A stretch of 64,000 nt of DNA. Source: Gorsachius magnificus. Taxonomy: Eukaryota; Chordata; Aves; Pelecaniformes; Ardeidae. The stretch covers positions 69,722,612-69,786,611 of the forward strand of contig CM067084.1 in NCBI GenBank assembly GCA_034008185.1, written 5' to 3'. The notes beneath the pieces are model-generated. The model worked only from the letters and a program-made list of their open reading frames with translations, made no database searches and had not been told where the DNA came from. Position numbers and translations under genes: made by a program. Within the stretch, counting starts at the first letter, position 1. Every line of letters starts with the position of its first letter. This document shows, in pieces, positions 1 to 13,400 of the stretch.

Positions 1-3000
1 TGCACATCTGTCTAATGTAGTTAAAATGTTATCATTAGCTTCTGGTCTGAGTATCAAAGCTGTCTTTTAAAACTGTACTATATTATCTTTTTGTGAATTT
101 CTAAATAGCATCTGCTTAGTTATGGTGTATCTCTCACAGTCATGTAAAAAGAATTAACAATCACTTTTTTATTGTTTAGGTTATGACTACAAATGTATTC
201 TCACAAAGGTGAGATATAAGCTCAAGTGCCAGGCTGGTTAGTCCTCCTAACAGTCAGGATTTCTTTGCAGCCATCTCTGTGCTGATATAATTGTACTGTT
301 TTGGATTCTGGGGCTTGCTGAGATACCTCCTTGGAGTACAGTAGAGCATTGCGTGACGGTACACTCGCCACATGTCTCCAAGCATAGGTGCACGCTGGCT
401 GTATTCACACAGAATCAGGTGGTCTGTGATGCTTGCCACATAACTTTATTACCTAGTCCAAGAGAGCAACCATAAATGCTGTGAAATAACTCCTCCAGTT
501 GTAACATGTCCCTTTGAGATACCTGGAAACTGTAGTGGGGGTTTCTGTTGAGTTCTTGGCTTTGTTTTCTGTCATGTAGGTAAGATGTGCAAGTAAAATG
601 ATGTCTTTATAGCTGTAGCTATAGGATTGCTAAATTTTCTTCTTTTCTGCTTTTACTTTAATGGAAAAACTCTAAAGGCAGCCTGCTTAACAAACATAGG
701 ATTTCAACAGATGCAGCATTTGCATGTTCTCTCGCTCTTGTGAGTGGGTGTGATCAAATTTCTTCTGCTTGGTTTCAGCCTAGAGTAACTTCTAATTAGT
801 GAACAACACATAGACTGCCCTTTCATGTTGGTAGGATTATAAGCAAGAGTTTATAACTGACAGAAACTCAGTTTACAGGATTTTATACTCTGATTGGTTT
901 TGATAGGTAAAGTTTGTCCCTGTCTGCAAACAGTGCAATCATCAGTCCTGAATGCCTTGAGGACCTTGAAGTCATAGCAGTGCCTGATGTGGTCTGATGT
1001 ATTACCAGCTGTTCTGTTGCAGTCCAACTGCATAGGATGGTAATGCTCCAGTTACAGCTACCTGGAAAGAGGTGACTGTAGTGGCTAGATGGTTCTCTGG
1101 ATTTTCACAAAAAGTCTAAGATTAATTCTTTCCCTGTTCATACCTGGATTTAGAGCAATTGTCTAACATAAAAAGAATGTTTTCCAGTCCCCTCCATGGC
1201 TTTAATGTGGAGAAAACTTGTGCTGCTCTCTGAAAGTGTACTTACTGCTGTTGGTCTGCTGACTCTCTTGTTGCATGTCTTTTGGAGAATTTAAGCTGAA
1301 CTTGTGCCACTGTTCGTGTGTTTTCTTCTGAATTGTCTTGCATATTGTATTATCTCATTATCTTTGTCTCAGTCTGAGGCAGTCTGTGAGGAATGTCTGA
1401 GCCAATCCTTGCCCATTAGACCTTTCTTATTAACTATAATGAGATGCAATGTCTCTCAAAATTTTCCCAAAAACAATTACAAAAGGGTATATATCCCTGT
1501 GGCTCTGAGAAATGCATGAGAGTTTTTCCTGAATCTCAGTTTAGGGGAATTAGGTTTTCAGGGAAGATCACTGAAGATATTTATACAGTCTGCTTCTTGA
1601 ATAATCATAAAGGTGAAATATACGTGTAATCTGTTAGTTTTCCCCAAATTTTCCATTATGAGATCTGCTAGAGGTAGTGAGCACCTGGCCATTTTGGATA
1701 CAATTTATGGCTGTTTTCTTCCATTCCCTGCCTATCCAAACATCTAAAGAGTTGATTATTGGAGTTCTTTGAACAAGTTTTTGGAAAAGCTTTCTTGCAG
1801 TGCACAATGGTTCACACCTGTCTAACTGAACATTGGATTTAATTAAACATCAATGCTGTAAAAACTGTTGCTGCCAGCAGAGACCAGGACTGCTGGACTA
1901 CCTGGGTTTTCATTCTGTAATATTATATAGTCTTTGTTTTCATTTATTCACTATAAACCTTGATAGCCATCACTGACTTAAGATGTACTGATGATAGAAT
2001 TTAGCAGGGAAATTTTGAGGCAGGAATTATTTTGAGTGGAGTTATTTGTGGAGAGAGAGAATGTGTGTGCCTTTGGAGAATGCTGCTGGCTTGAGTTGAG
2101 ACTATTCTGTCTCATAGGCAGAATAAACACCTGCAAATTCTGTAGTTCCATCAAAACATTTTGGGATTTGTGGTGTCTTGCACAATCCGTGACCATGGTA
2201 TAGCAGTTGTTTTGGGTGATCTGTCTTTTCCTGGTTTTGAGTGTCTTTCTAATGAACGACAGCATATGCATTCACTGTTCACTCTGTCCATATGAGCATT
2301 CTTTCTATTTTTCCCTTTCGCCAGTCCAGTAATTTGATGATCTATTTTAATGGCATTTGAGCAACTTTAAAGAAGTTTTGTAAGAAAGGTTTCTCCTATA
2401 GCTTGGTAGAGGAGTCTGCAGACTAATGCCCCAGTTTGGAACAAGCAGACAAAACTTAATCTCTACATACTGCACTGGACAGGACCTGGCCAGCCGTTCA
2501 GTAGACATACAACTCCAAACTATTTATGGCAAAAATACCGATCAACTGTTCCACTCAGTTTTTTGGCAAATGTTTGCCCCTTTTAAAAAAACCTGTGGGT
2601 AATTTTTTCCCCCTTCTCTTAATCTATTAACTGAGAATTATAGGAGGGAAAAATTGTTTACATACGTTACTCAGTCTTGTGGGACTCTGCTTGCATACCT
2701 TAACAAAATTTTGGGAATTCTTTTCACATTAGGTGATCTTGTCTGGATGTTTGGGTTACTTTTTTTGACAGTGTTCTTTGAGTTGGATTCTTAAAGGGAA
2801 AGACTGTGTGTGTGATTATTTTGTATTTGAGAAATTGTAACACTGAATGCTTCTTGGTTTTTTATATGAACTTGTTACTAGAAATTGCATGTTGAAGCAG
2901 CACATTTTGCCTGGCCAGCAATAACTTTTACAAGAGCAAGAAATGCCAGGCTGATAATATGCTTGAATAGCAACTGGTTTGTGCTGAAATGAAAGTGCTC

Positions 3001-6000
3001 AAACCCAGGAGTTCTTCAAAATTCTCTGATTCAGCATTTTAACTCGGTATTTTCTTTTCTCCTCTAAGAGAATGGAAATTCTTGGCCTAAAGTCTCTTGT
3101 ATATAATTCAAAATAGAACTGTTGACCACAGATAATTATGGCTGTTCAAGACATCTGAAAACTTGATGTACATTATATTTGTTCATCTTGATGTGTATCT
3201 AATTCAATCTGTAGTGCATTTACGCAGGGAGAATCCTAGGGAATCAGTTTCCATGAACTTACTTTAAAAAGAAAAATACGAATTTTTTTTTTAATTTTTT
3301 TTTTGGCTAAACATGTTTTTCTGCTGATTTGATTTCCCCATTTGGGGAGTTTGTTGATCAGGTTATTAAATCTGATTCCTTTCCTCTGTGATCTGCTGAT
3401 CAGGCAAAATTTCAGCCTGTTTACGTACCTGAACAGAAACTAGGACCTTGAGTCATCTAGTGTTTCTGCATCAGTGAACTTAACTCCAGCTTTTATGAAA
3501 TATGGGTAGTTCCTGCAAGATTCTTGAAGTATGTTTTAACACTGATTTTTCATTTATGTAGACTGTGAGCTTCAAAACAGCTTTCTTTCGGTCTTATCAC
3601 AAGGTGTCGCATTTGTTGTCTTACTGGTAGTAGGTATTTCTCTATTATCTTTATAACAAATGAAAGTAAGAAGAATCACTACCAAACTTGCTTTTCTTTT
3701 GCTTCACCAACTTCTTGATAGGGTGGAGGGAAGCGGTGGAATTGCTGCTTTTGCATAACTGAGCAGGAGAAACGATTTAGAAATATCAGAAGATACTAAT
3801 TCAGGATTGAATGAAGCACTCCAAATACTGGATTTCTTGAAGCATCATTAACATAAAGAATGCAGATACTTTACCAGCACTTCTTTAGCCACATTTATGG
3901 TTCTTAAATTATTCTTGTCGTGAAACTTTGCACTTTCAGTGTCTTTAGAATTTAAAATCTCTCATATGACATGATCTAGTTATGTAGTAGGTAGGTACAG
4001 TAGGACTCTGAAGACTAGATGTTTAAATAGGAGTTAAGACATTAAAACTTGAATTTTTCCAGTATCCAGGTGGCCTTGGCTTCCTGTTCATATTTATCTA
4101 ATATTGGGTGGTCATCTCTTAAAAATTTAAGTAGTGGTAGTCTGTTAAATATTAGAATTTTGTAAGCCAGATTTCAGTTTTTCTTCTGTGTGTATGTACA
4201 CTTTTTAAATCTGTAAGTTTGGGATAGCTATGCTTTTATGAAACATTGTGACCACCGAAGAGAATTGTGAAAATTCAAAGTGATGGTGGAGCTCTTGCAT
4301 TAAAACAAGCATTATTATGTGATATCTAATTCTGTTAGGAAACAAAGGTAAAATGAAGGCGTCTAGTAGCTGAAGAGAACAGAAGTCCTTAGTGATTCTT
4401 TCCATGTGAAGTAACTAGTTTACTTGCCTTCATGCATACAGAATGTTTTGTTGAACTGCTTTCTTTCCTGTCATGGACTTAATATTTTCCAGTCTAAGGA
4501 GTAAACCTACTAATGGGCTCCTGACCACTGGAAACAAAAGGAAAAAAAACCAAAACAAAACAAAAATCCAGTGGGGGAAATAAGCAAGAGATTAATTTAA
4601 ACCATTTGAAACTACTGGATTGTCTTTTTTTTTTTTAATCAATTTAGTCATCATAAAAGCAGAATTCCACTCTGTGTGTCACACCTCAATTTCTACAAAA
4701 CAGCCATTCTACTGTAATGCTTTTTTTTTTTTTTTTTTTTTGTAATTGATTCAGTGTGGTTCTGGTAGACTATAACACAAGAATTATGTGTAAGGATTTT
4801 TTTTTCTTCACTGTTCTGTGGGTGTGGTGTTTGATTTCTGTGAAGAAGGTGCAAGGTCCTCAATAAATTTAGGCTATATCAAATAGATATATAATGTTGA
4901 AAAATACTGTAGTTTACATGAGGATTTAAAATTTCAAAATTTTATGTGGAATAGCTGTAATGCATGGTGTTTGCTAATCCTGTAAAATCTGAGGCTAAAA
5001 AATTAGCAAGTTTGTCCAGGGGGAAAAAAAAAATCAAACCCTCAAGTTATCAACAGTGTTTTTTCCTACACAACTTAAAATGGCAGCATGAAGCACTGGC
5101 AGCCAGATGCGATGGAAAACTGTATGTTCAGAAACAAATCTTCTGTGTATTGTCTAAAGAGGTAGAAAGGAGGAGAGGATTCTACCAGAGCTCTGCCCTC
5201 AATTGCTGCATCCTACAGGATGAGCTGTGTTCTTCCCAGAGCACACGAACAACGTGCATGCTCTGGAAGGATGAGACCGTGATACACACAGCTCTGTGGT
5301 GGGGGCCTGAGAGAGAATTCCATTTAGCCTCCCTTCCCCCATTTAAAAATGTGGGTATTTCTTGTAAGGATTAGATTTCGAAAAATTGAAAATTCATGGA
5401 CAAGTGTCAGATATCTTTCATGTTGGGTGTGTGGACAACAGAGCGAAACAGTTTATACATTTCTGTAAGCGTGAAGGTTCTTAGTGCTCAGCTGACAGAC
5501 TGCTAGCATATACAGCTAGTAAGGCTGCTCTCGCAGAGGTTAGCTTTAACATACCAGTACAAAGCAAAGCTTTGTTGGCGTAGATGAAACAAAGTACTTC
5601 AATATATAGCATTTTGGTAACATTTTCCTAGAGTAGATGTTGCCTTAATCAACTTTTCACCTAAAAGCAGAATAAATTAATACTGCAGATTTGCTTGTGT
5701 GCCTGGATTTTCATTTTGAGTAATGTACTGCAAGTGGGTATGTATTTTTTTCATTCATAATTGTGCCCATGTTGGATGAGCAGGACAGGCTTTGGAAACT
5801 GGGGAGGGTAGGTGGATCTCATCAGTTTGTGTACTTCCACGTGTATATGGGGAAGAGTTAGAGTGCTCTACAGCCTCATTGTGTATAAAGAAATACATAA
5901 ATTACAATTTTGGAAAAGACTTATGCATTTATTTATTAAAATGAGGTTTAGATGTGCAGTGTCTATTGAACCTATTTTCTGAGAATTTTATTTTTCTTAT

Positions 6001-7327
6001 TTTTTTTTCTATTCTTTCTTTCTATTAGTCCTTCTAATAACAGAAGAGTAGCCTGTTTGAGTTTCTTGTTTTAAATGAACCACTAGCATCTTGCACAAGT
6101 ATAAGGAAAAACAGAGTGACTGGTAGCTCTTTGTTCTTTCAGAAGTAAATCTGTTTTTCCAGTTTTGATAATCAAATAAGACTTTAAGAAATAAAATTCA
6201 AGAAGTTGCTCTGCTCTTTCCTGAAGGACTCAGTCATGTAAAATCATGAATGGCAGCCGTTTCAATGGCTGCTTCTGAAGGTGACTGGTCTCTCGCCACC
6301 CCTTTTTTTTCCCCCATCTTATTCTTTGATTGCACAGAGACAACTAGTTTCACTGACAACTTGTTTTTACTTCATTTTGAAGCCATGAGGAATTGGGAGT
6401 TGTTTTAAATGACGGTAGGCCTTAGCCTGGATTTCATTAGAAGCAGTAACAGATCTGTCTATAAGGCTGAAACAGGTATGTTGAAAAGCATCAGGTGTTT
6501 GTGGATCTCTCTGAAGAAGATGATTTAGACCAGTGTGTATTAAACATGTTAAAGATTATTTTCCTGGTAGCCAAAATATTTCTGTGATGAGATGAACACT
6601 GGAAATCGTGTATATATGTGAGTGGGCCACGAAGAATAAGCAAGTCTAATAAATTTGTAAATTCTGAAAAGCAATACAAAACGGGTGCTACGTATCTTCA
6701 GATGATTACATATGAAACAATAGCATTCTTCTTTGATTTTATTGTTCTTAATTAAATATTCTTAATGTATGGGGACCCACCCACACCCCCCAAATGTCTA
6801 ATTTTCTTCTGAAATTAGTTTGTTTTAAGATAGGCACTGCTACCTCTAGTCATAGTGATGTTCATTGTGAGACTGAGTTGAAGGCTTTGGGATCTAACAT
6901 TGCATTTACTTCTTCTGGCTTGTTTAGCTTTCTGATAAGTTTGATCCTAACTCTGAACTACTCCTTTTCATCCTTATTATTTTAGAGATCAGTGAAGCGC
7001 TCTAACATATTTTGTGTAAATTGCAGTAATAAATTCAACCATAAGTTGGCCATAAACTGATATTTATGGGTATGCTTTGCAACTGGAAAATATTGCAGTG
7101 AAGTGCGAGTAGCCTCCATGTCCTGTGAGAAATATACGTGCTTTTCTGAATAGTAAGTGCAAGTTTTCTGTAATCAAACTGATCTTTAAATTGGCAAAAA
7201 GTAGTTGTTAGTAGATAGGATGAGGTTGTTTATATTTTGAACAGTATGTTATTTGTAGTCCTGTTCTGCTATGTTACTGAGGTATTATTGTATTTTAAAT
7301 AATGTAATTTCTTTATTTTTATTTTAG
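1..7327 (+). other. KIAA0232 intron (3' part), no coding exon seen
   Basis: This is intron sequence upstream of the first recognisable KIAA0232 exon. It is AT-rich with T homopolymers (for example 4721-4741). It ends in a normal acceptor, a T-rich tract followed by TTTTAG at 7322-7327. I looked for the preceding coding exon, which in the human protein as I recall it ends in LLLHDSYDYDLQEQ, and did not find it, so it should lie before the window. The longest open frame here, 136 codons at 4964-5374, has no recognisable domain and is probably chance. Confidence 0.7.
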
Positions 7328-7465
7328 GAGAATGACATCTTCCTGGGCTGGGAAAAGGGAGCTTACAAGAAATGGGGAAAGAGTAAGAAAAAGTGCTCTG
7401 ATCTAACACTAGAGGAAATGAAAAAACAGGCTGCTGTCCAGTGTCTTCGCTCTGCTTCTGATGAA
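7328..7465 (+). CDS. KIAA0232: KIAA0232 coding exon (46 codons, ENDIFLGWEK...RSASDE)
   Basis: This exon encodes 46 codons starting ENDIFLGWEKGAYKKWGKSK and ending RSASDE. It is flanked by the acceptor TTTTAG and the donor GTAAGT at 7466, and both ends are in phase 0. The peptide matches, almost residue for residue, the N-terminal region of the vertebrate protein KIAA0232 as I recall it, where it follows the first roughly 77 residues. The function of KIAA0232 is not established. The segment is basic (KKWGKSKKK) and is followed by a helix-like, Gln/Glu-rich stretch. It is the first KIAA0232 coding exon I can find here. It joins in phase to 20638 across a 13-kb intron. Identification is strong because every downstream exon continues the same protein. 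Confidence 0.95.
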
Positions 7466-10400
7466 GTAAGTTTGGACTAGTTAATGGATTCTTAAGACTT
7501 TATGCGCTTCTTTGTGTTAGATATATTTAGCTTCTGGTGCTTATCTTTTAATTTGTGGCTTCTTCAAATGCAAGTTCCCCAAGAGTTCTCTAAGAATTCT
7601 TTATTTTTCTTTAGGAAATTATGAAATCTGTATATGGCAGCAGGATTTCACAAAAGATTCTGTACTATGTAGTGTCATGCTGTCCTTTCTGTAAGCCCTC
7701 ACCTGTGCTTGTCAGGGACAGTTGCAATGCACCAGTTTGTGTTGAAATTACCACAAAGCTTTGCATAAAGATGTTTCTTAAACTTCTAAATTTACTTTGT
7801 GTTGTGAGTGAGCAGCAAGGAATGGAATATTTGGGCAGAAAGCCATCCTGTTTCTGTGCATGCTGTATGTGTAATCCAAAATTGCTAAATAAAACGCAGT
7901 GTATAGTAGCAAATGTTCACTTTCCAGATTACATCACTGAGTGGAAGTGAAGTTGAAGTGCACTGACTGGAGAAGGTGAGGAGAGAAGGTTGAAGAAAGA
8001 TACCAGAGGCAGCAGATACCATGTAGTTCAATGGAAAAGTGGAGAAAGGGAGAGACCGTCAAAGGAAATGTTTAAAAAGAAAAAATAATCTGTAGCACAG
8101 GTCAATGAAAGCTCTCCAGGGAGATTTTTCAGACAACAGAAATGAGAAAGTATCTTTTAGTTTACAGAACTACAAATACTCTGATCTATCACTACGGTAA
8201 GAAGAAACTCTACCCCGCCTATGCAGCCTGGTTGCATTATTGCTCCATATAGCTTCCCAGTCACAGTTTGTGCTTGTGCAAGCATTTGTGTGGTTGTGTG
8301 GAGAACTGGATTGGGAAAGTGAATCAGTTTCCCCTGGTTGGGTGGAGGAAATGTTAATGCAGAGAAGTTTCCTGGTCAGATTTGTGGCCCTGACACTTGC
8401 ACCAGCAAGAGGGGGGAAGGTATGTGGCCAAGAATAATGAAGGAAGTGGAGTTGATTTATCTGGTTATTCCCGCCACCACCACCTTCAGCAGCATTGCCA
8501 TCATGTACTGACTTACTGTTTGTGAAGCTACTTGAGCATTTGCACAGTTACTAAAGGTTCAGTTACTAACTGATTAACTGGGAGTTTTCTGAACTCCCAT
8601 TTTCCCATTACTTAGTATCCGAGCAAAGTGATGCAAAATACAATTTTGTTGGTAATTTGCTCTGCTCTTATAGTTACAGAATATTGAGGTCAGCACTCTG
8701 ACTACCGTAAAAGTTAATTTAAATATGAAGCAAATAGGGAGAAATAATTGCAAGAAGTAAAGTCTTTCTTGAGGACATGACTATCTTTGTGTACTTACTT
8801 TATGAACAACAAGAAGTAGTAGTCTCATACGTAGACCACAGGTATAACGATGATCAGTTTTTAACTTTAGAAATTACTCTCTTGATGCATCTTCACATAA
8901 CTGAAAATCAAGGAGCATCACTTAGAGCTGAATTTATATCATATAGAGAAATCCACTTAAAAAGGAAGGAGGTAAATTTATTAATAATCCCTGGTCTGCC
9001 TCCACTTGAAAGTTCGTATAATCTAAAACAGATGAAGGAGGGAAGAAACCCTTCAACTAGAGTTTTGTAAGAATAAAAAGATGTGTGATCTGAAATGTTG
9101 AACAAGTAACTTCCTCCTTTGACTCCTGCGCCCTTGTCAGGTTTTCATTCTTCAACATTAACCTATAATCTACAACCTATAGACTTGTGTTATTTCAGGG
9201 CTATTTTGACTTCTCTTGCATGCCTAGACAATTCAGTTTGCACATTTGTTGTCTTTAACAAAATTGTAGGTTGAAATTTTTTTTAATGTATTTTCAAACA
9301 CAGGGTGGAACCTTCAAACCTTTAAAAAAAAAAAAAAGACGTTACTTAAAGCTGTTCTGTAGGTAGTTTGATATTGTATGGCATAAGAGAAAAATACAGG
9401 TTTAGGTTTTGTGGGGTTTGGGGTTTTTTTTTTTTTCCTCTGGACTTGGGGAGAACAGTGATCCTTCCTTGATGCTAGTGATATTTTAAAGTAACTTGTT
9501 AAGGTATCTTTTCTTTCTGCTTTTCAAACGCATTTCCTGTGTTGGCTGGTTTCTGTACTTAGGTTTGTGTGCTAATCTGATGGGAGTAATCTGTAAGTTT
9601 TGGACTGTGAAACCTAATGTTACAATACACCTGCTGAGGTGTTCAAGCTGCCCCATGGAATGTTCATGATTTCATCTCTACAAAAAGATAAAAATACTCT
9701 GTTAACTGTGGCCAAAATTGATGATTAGTGGTGTGTGAATGAGGAGAATTTATAAAAACCATTGAGATACAAACAGTACTTTTTTCCCAATGGCACTTGA
9801 ATTTTTTTAAATTGTTTTCTGAATCATCTGAAAATGTTTACCATAGAGATTTTTTTTGTTGTTGAATAGTAGAAGTCAGATACATTCATTGGGATCTTCA
9901 TAAATGCGTCAACTAGCAGCTTTGTTCTCACGGGTTTTTCTTCTTGCACGGGTCCTGACAATAGTCCACATGGGCAGTTCTGGAGCTTGCTTACAGTTTT
10001 GCTATTTTTCTGCGATCCTTTCTTCAAAGTAGGGAATACTAGAATCCTCACACAGGTTTGGAACACTTGCTCTTGCACCCAGTCTTCTCTTTCAACCTTA
10101 GCATTCAAGCAAAGCGAGCAAGGTTGAGGTAGCTCCATTATTGGGAGTAATTGAAATAAGTATTAGTGTATATAAATTTAAACGTATTTAAATAGAATTG
10201 TATTTAGGTGAAATTATTAGAATGTTTACTCTGTATGTATCCATAGAGAGAGTATATATACAGGCATGTATGTGTACATACACAAACAAACAAAAAAAAG
10301 CCCAACAAATAGGAAGACAAATGAAAATGTTAGGACTCTGCAGCCTGATCTATTTTAGGGGAGAAAAACATACAGAGGATGAAAGGTATTGAGGGTTAAT

Positions 10401-13400
10401 AATAACTTTTCTAACTCTCGTAGGAAATGACAGAGATCCAGGTACCATCATTTTGGTATTTATATTTAATTATGTAAACCAGTAACATGTTGAGAAATTG
10501 GAGACAGTGTGCCTCCTCCCCCCTACCAGTAATCAAAGGCCCTAAAATTGGGTGATCACTTCAAAAAGATGCTTGATGGGGAGAGGAAGTCATAAAATAG
10601 ATTAGATGAAGATTGACTTGATAACAGTAAACACTGGTTTGTTAGTCTTTCATCTAATGGTTGAAATAAATATTTCAAAATCTTTTCTTTTGTGGATTTT
10701 CATTTCCATAGTATTCATTCTTAGGGAGTTCTTTCTCTGGTAGCTAAGCTTTGTTTGAATTCAGTTTTTTTGTTTCTTGTTAAAAAGAGTAATGCTTTAA
10801 AACACTGATCTGAGACAGAAATCCAAGACTAGTTACAATTTTATGGTTCAGAAAACAAACGCTTGACTTCAAAAAGCCTACAGTTTGGTGTTTATTTCTA
10901 AAACATTTCCTAAGTTATGGAGTATGACAAAGTCAGGGAGGCCGCAGTCTTTTGACCGGTCGGTCTGCATCACTCTGTCTTGCAGTGGCAAAACATGTTG
11001 TGGACTAAGTGCTTTTATGAGAGGAGGCCTGATTTTACAGGTACTAGCCGGTATATGTAAGAATGCAAATTGTTAATATATGTGGGTTCTGAGGACGGTA
11101 TTTTTTGTGTGACAAGCATTTTGGTGTCTCAAGTTGTCAGTATTCGTATGAATCTTTGGCTGCAGATGCTCTTGATGCAGCCAGAAGCAGAGAAAATGCA
11201 AGTGCATTGCAACTTGCCAGACAATGAAGACGGAATGATGGTGACAACTTTTAAGACAAGTACTTTAATGTAGTAATCAATTGTTATTCTTACTGCAGTT
11301 CTAAAGTTTATTTTTTCCAAAACACTTGAATGGAGTATAAATAGCAGTTCAAAGATGTGCTGAAGGATTGTTCAAATTTTAAGAAGCTTATTAATATTGA
11401 CTGTGAATAGACACTTTGTCTTAATTCATATCCTACTGAATTGTAGAAGAAATTTTAAAATTTTGGTTTGTAATTAACTAGCAAAGTAAGGGTATTGAGT
11501 CTAATGAAAGTTGGGTAAAAAAACCCCAACTGTTGAGGCTGGGGAGTATTTATGTAAAAGTCCTTTGAGGAAAATAAGACATTTTGTCCTGAAATTACTG
11601 CCTCAAATTTTAAGTAACACCAGCTGTTTCTGTCAGCAATAAATGACTTTTTTTGGTCAGTGTTGTTGTTGTTGTTATTATTTTAATTCCTGTCTGGTAC
11701 ACCTAAAACTAAGAAGGTCACTTTGTTCCTGTATAGTTTCTGAGATGCTTTTTCTTTTTTTTGTTAGCCTCCTAATTCTCAAAGTCTGTAAATTATTTTT
11801 GGATTTGAATATGAAACTTGTCAGTAACAAGACAGAAAGCAGTATCTTTGAGACTCAAAGTTTAGCAAAAAGAGTTTAGAAAATCACCTGTGTTGTATTT
11901 TTGCAAGGTGGATACTGTCTGAGCAAGATTGGAATTAGAGGTTACTTGTTGAGACTGATACATGTAAGACTTTGCAGTAGGTGTATTTCATTTCCTACTA
12001 ATAATATTGTAATTACTTGCGCTACCTATCTATTGGTCGCAAATCCAAGCTTAGTTGCCTTTTAACTGACTAGTCGCCTGCTAAAGGCTGCATTGCTCAA
12101 TAGAGCAAGGAGGTTTTCAGTTGTTATTGCAGTTCCTACATGATATAGTTCATTCACTGAACACTTGTATTACACGTGAAATTCCACCCCAAGATGGTGC
12201 TAGAGTTTCAGTTAAAGCAATCAGTGTATCTTGCTGGACTGTACAAGGACATTTTAAGAATGAGCAAAGGAGACTACTTTGCATGTATCTTACTTTCTGC
12301 ACTGATGAAACCAGATCTCCCAGACTCTTTTCTTCTCTGCCTATAGATGGCCACTTCACCTAAGCTGTTCCACAGCACCTACCGTGACACTGCTAGTGTC
12401 TAATGGTGCTGATCTCTCATGGCATGTCTTAGTGGGGTTCAGGCAATGTGGTCCATTTTTGAACTAATCAGGCTCTCAAAATCTACTGACTGCCACATGA
12501 AACAGTGTAAGTCATGTTAAACTAAAATTAGTCTTGGTTGATAGATTCCATAATGAATTTTGAAAGAGCACTGCTCTAATATACTTGACAAAAGCAAACA
12601 GCGCCTTCCATCCCACTGTTCAAAGAGGTTACTGCTTGGAGGTAACACTGAAATGTAACTGGTGAAACCTTATGACAGGAATTTTTTTGAAATGTAGTCG
12701 GGTGTGGGCATGCTGTTATTTGGAGCATTGGCTTTGCTTGCTTTGAATTACGAGGTAGGAGTATGACAGTTCTGATACCTGCATTATCATCTGGGAGTGC
12801 TTAGAGAGGAACAAGTGTGGCTCTAGTGAACTGTGTTCTTAAAAATGTGAGATGGTAGTCTTTTAGTCCCAAATGTGTCTTGCTTTCAGCACAAATTTGA
12901 GATGTGTCTAAAATAAGATTCTGTTGAAAATTTCTTAGCATTTGTTATCTTTCTTGCTTTAAGTGCAGAACTGTCAAACTTTCCATGCAGTTACTACAGT
13001 TCTGCAAATAAACCTTATTTGAAGAAATAAGCTCCTAATCAGGCCAAATTTAATCAATTGGTTATTTTCCCATGTCTGAACATCTTTTTATTGATGGGTT
13101 ATTCTGACCAGCTATTGTAGTCTCCAAAGATTATGGTATCTGTGTGCCAGTTAGACCAAGGCACTATTGCATAATCTGTCTTGCGCTTGGCAATAGCGAT
13201 GTGTGAGAATGGAGGCAAAAGGGCTTGTGGAGCCTGTAGTGCAGGGACTGTGTTTCTTTTCTTCTTAGATAGGATGCCAGATTAACTAGAGTATTTAAAA
13301 TTCATTTTAATCACTGATTTATTTCTGCTCTTCTCTGCTTCTCTGATGTAAGCCAGTATTAATTAGGTAATATACTCTGACCACTACACTGAGGTACCAG

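Noticed and set aside
4964..5374. 136-codon + frame upstream of the first exon
   Set aside because: No recognisable domain, no splice context and no homologous protein that I recall. Probably chance.
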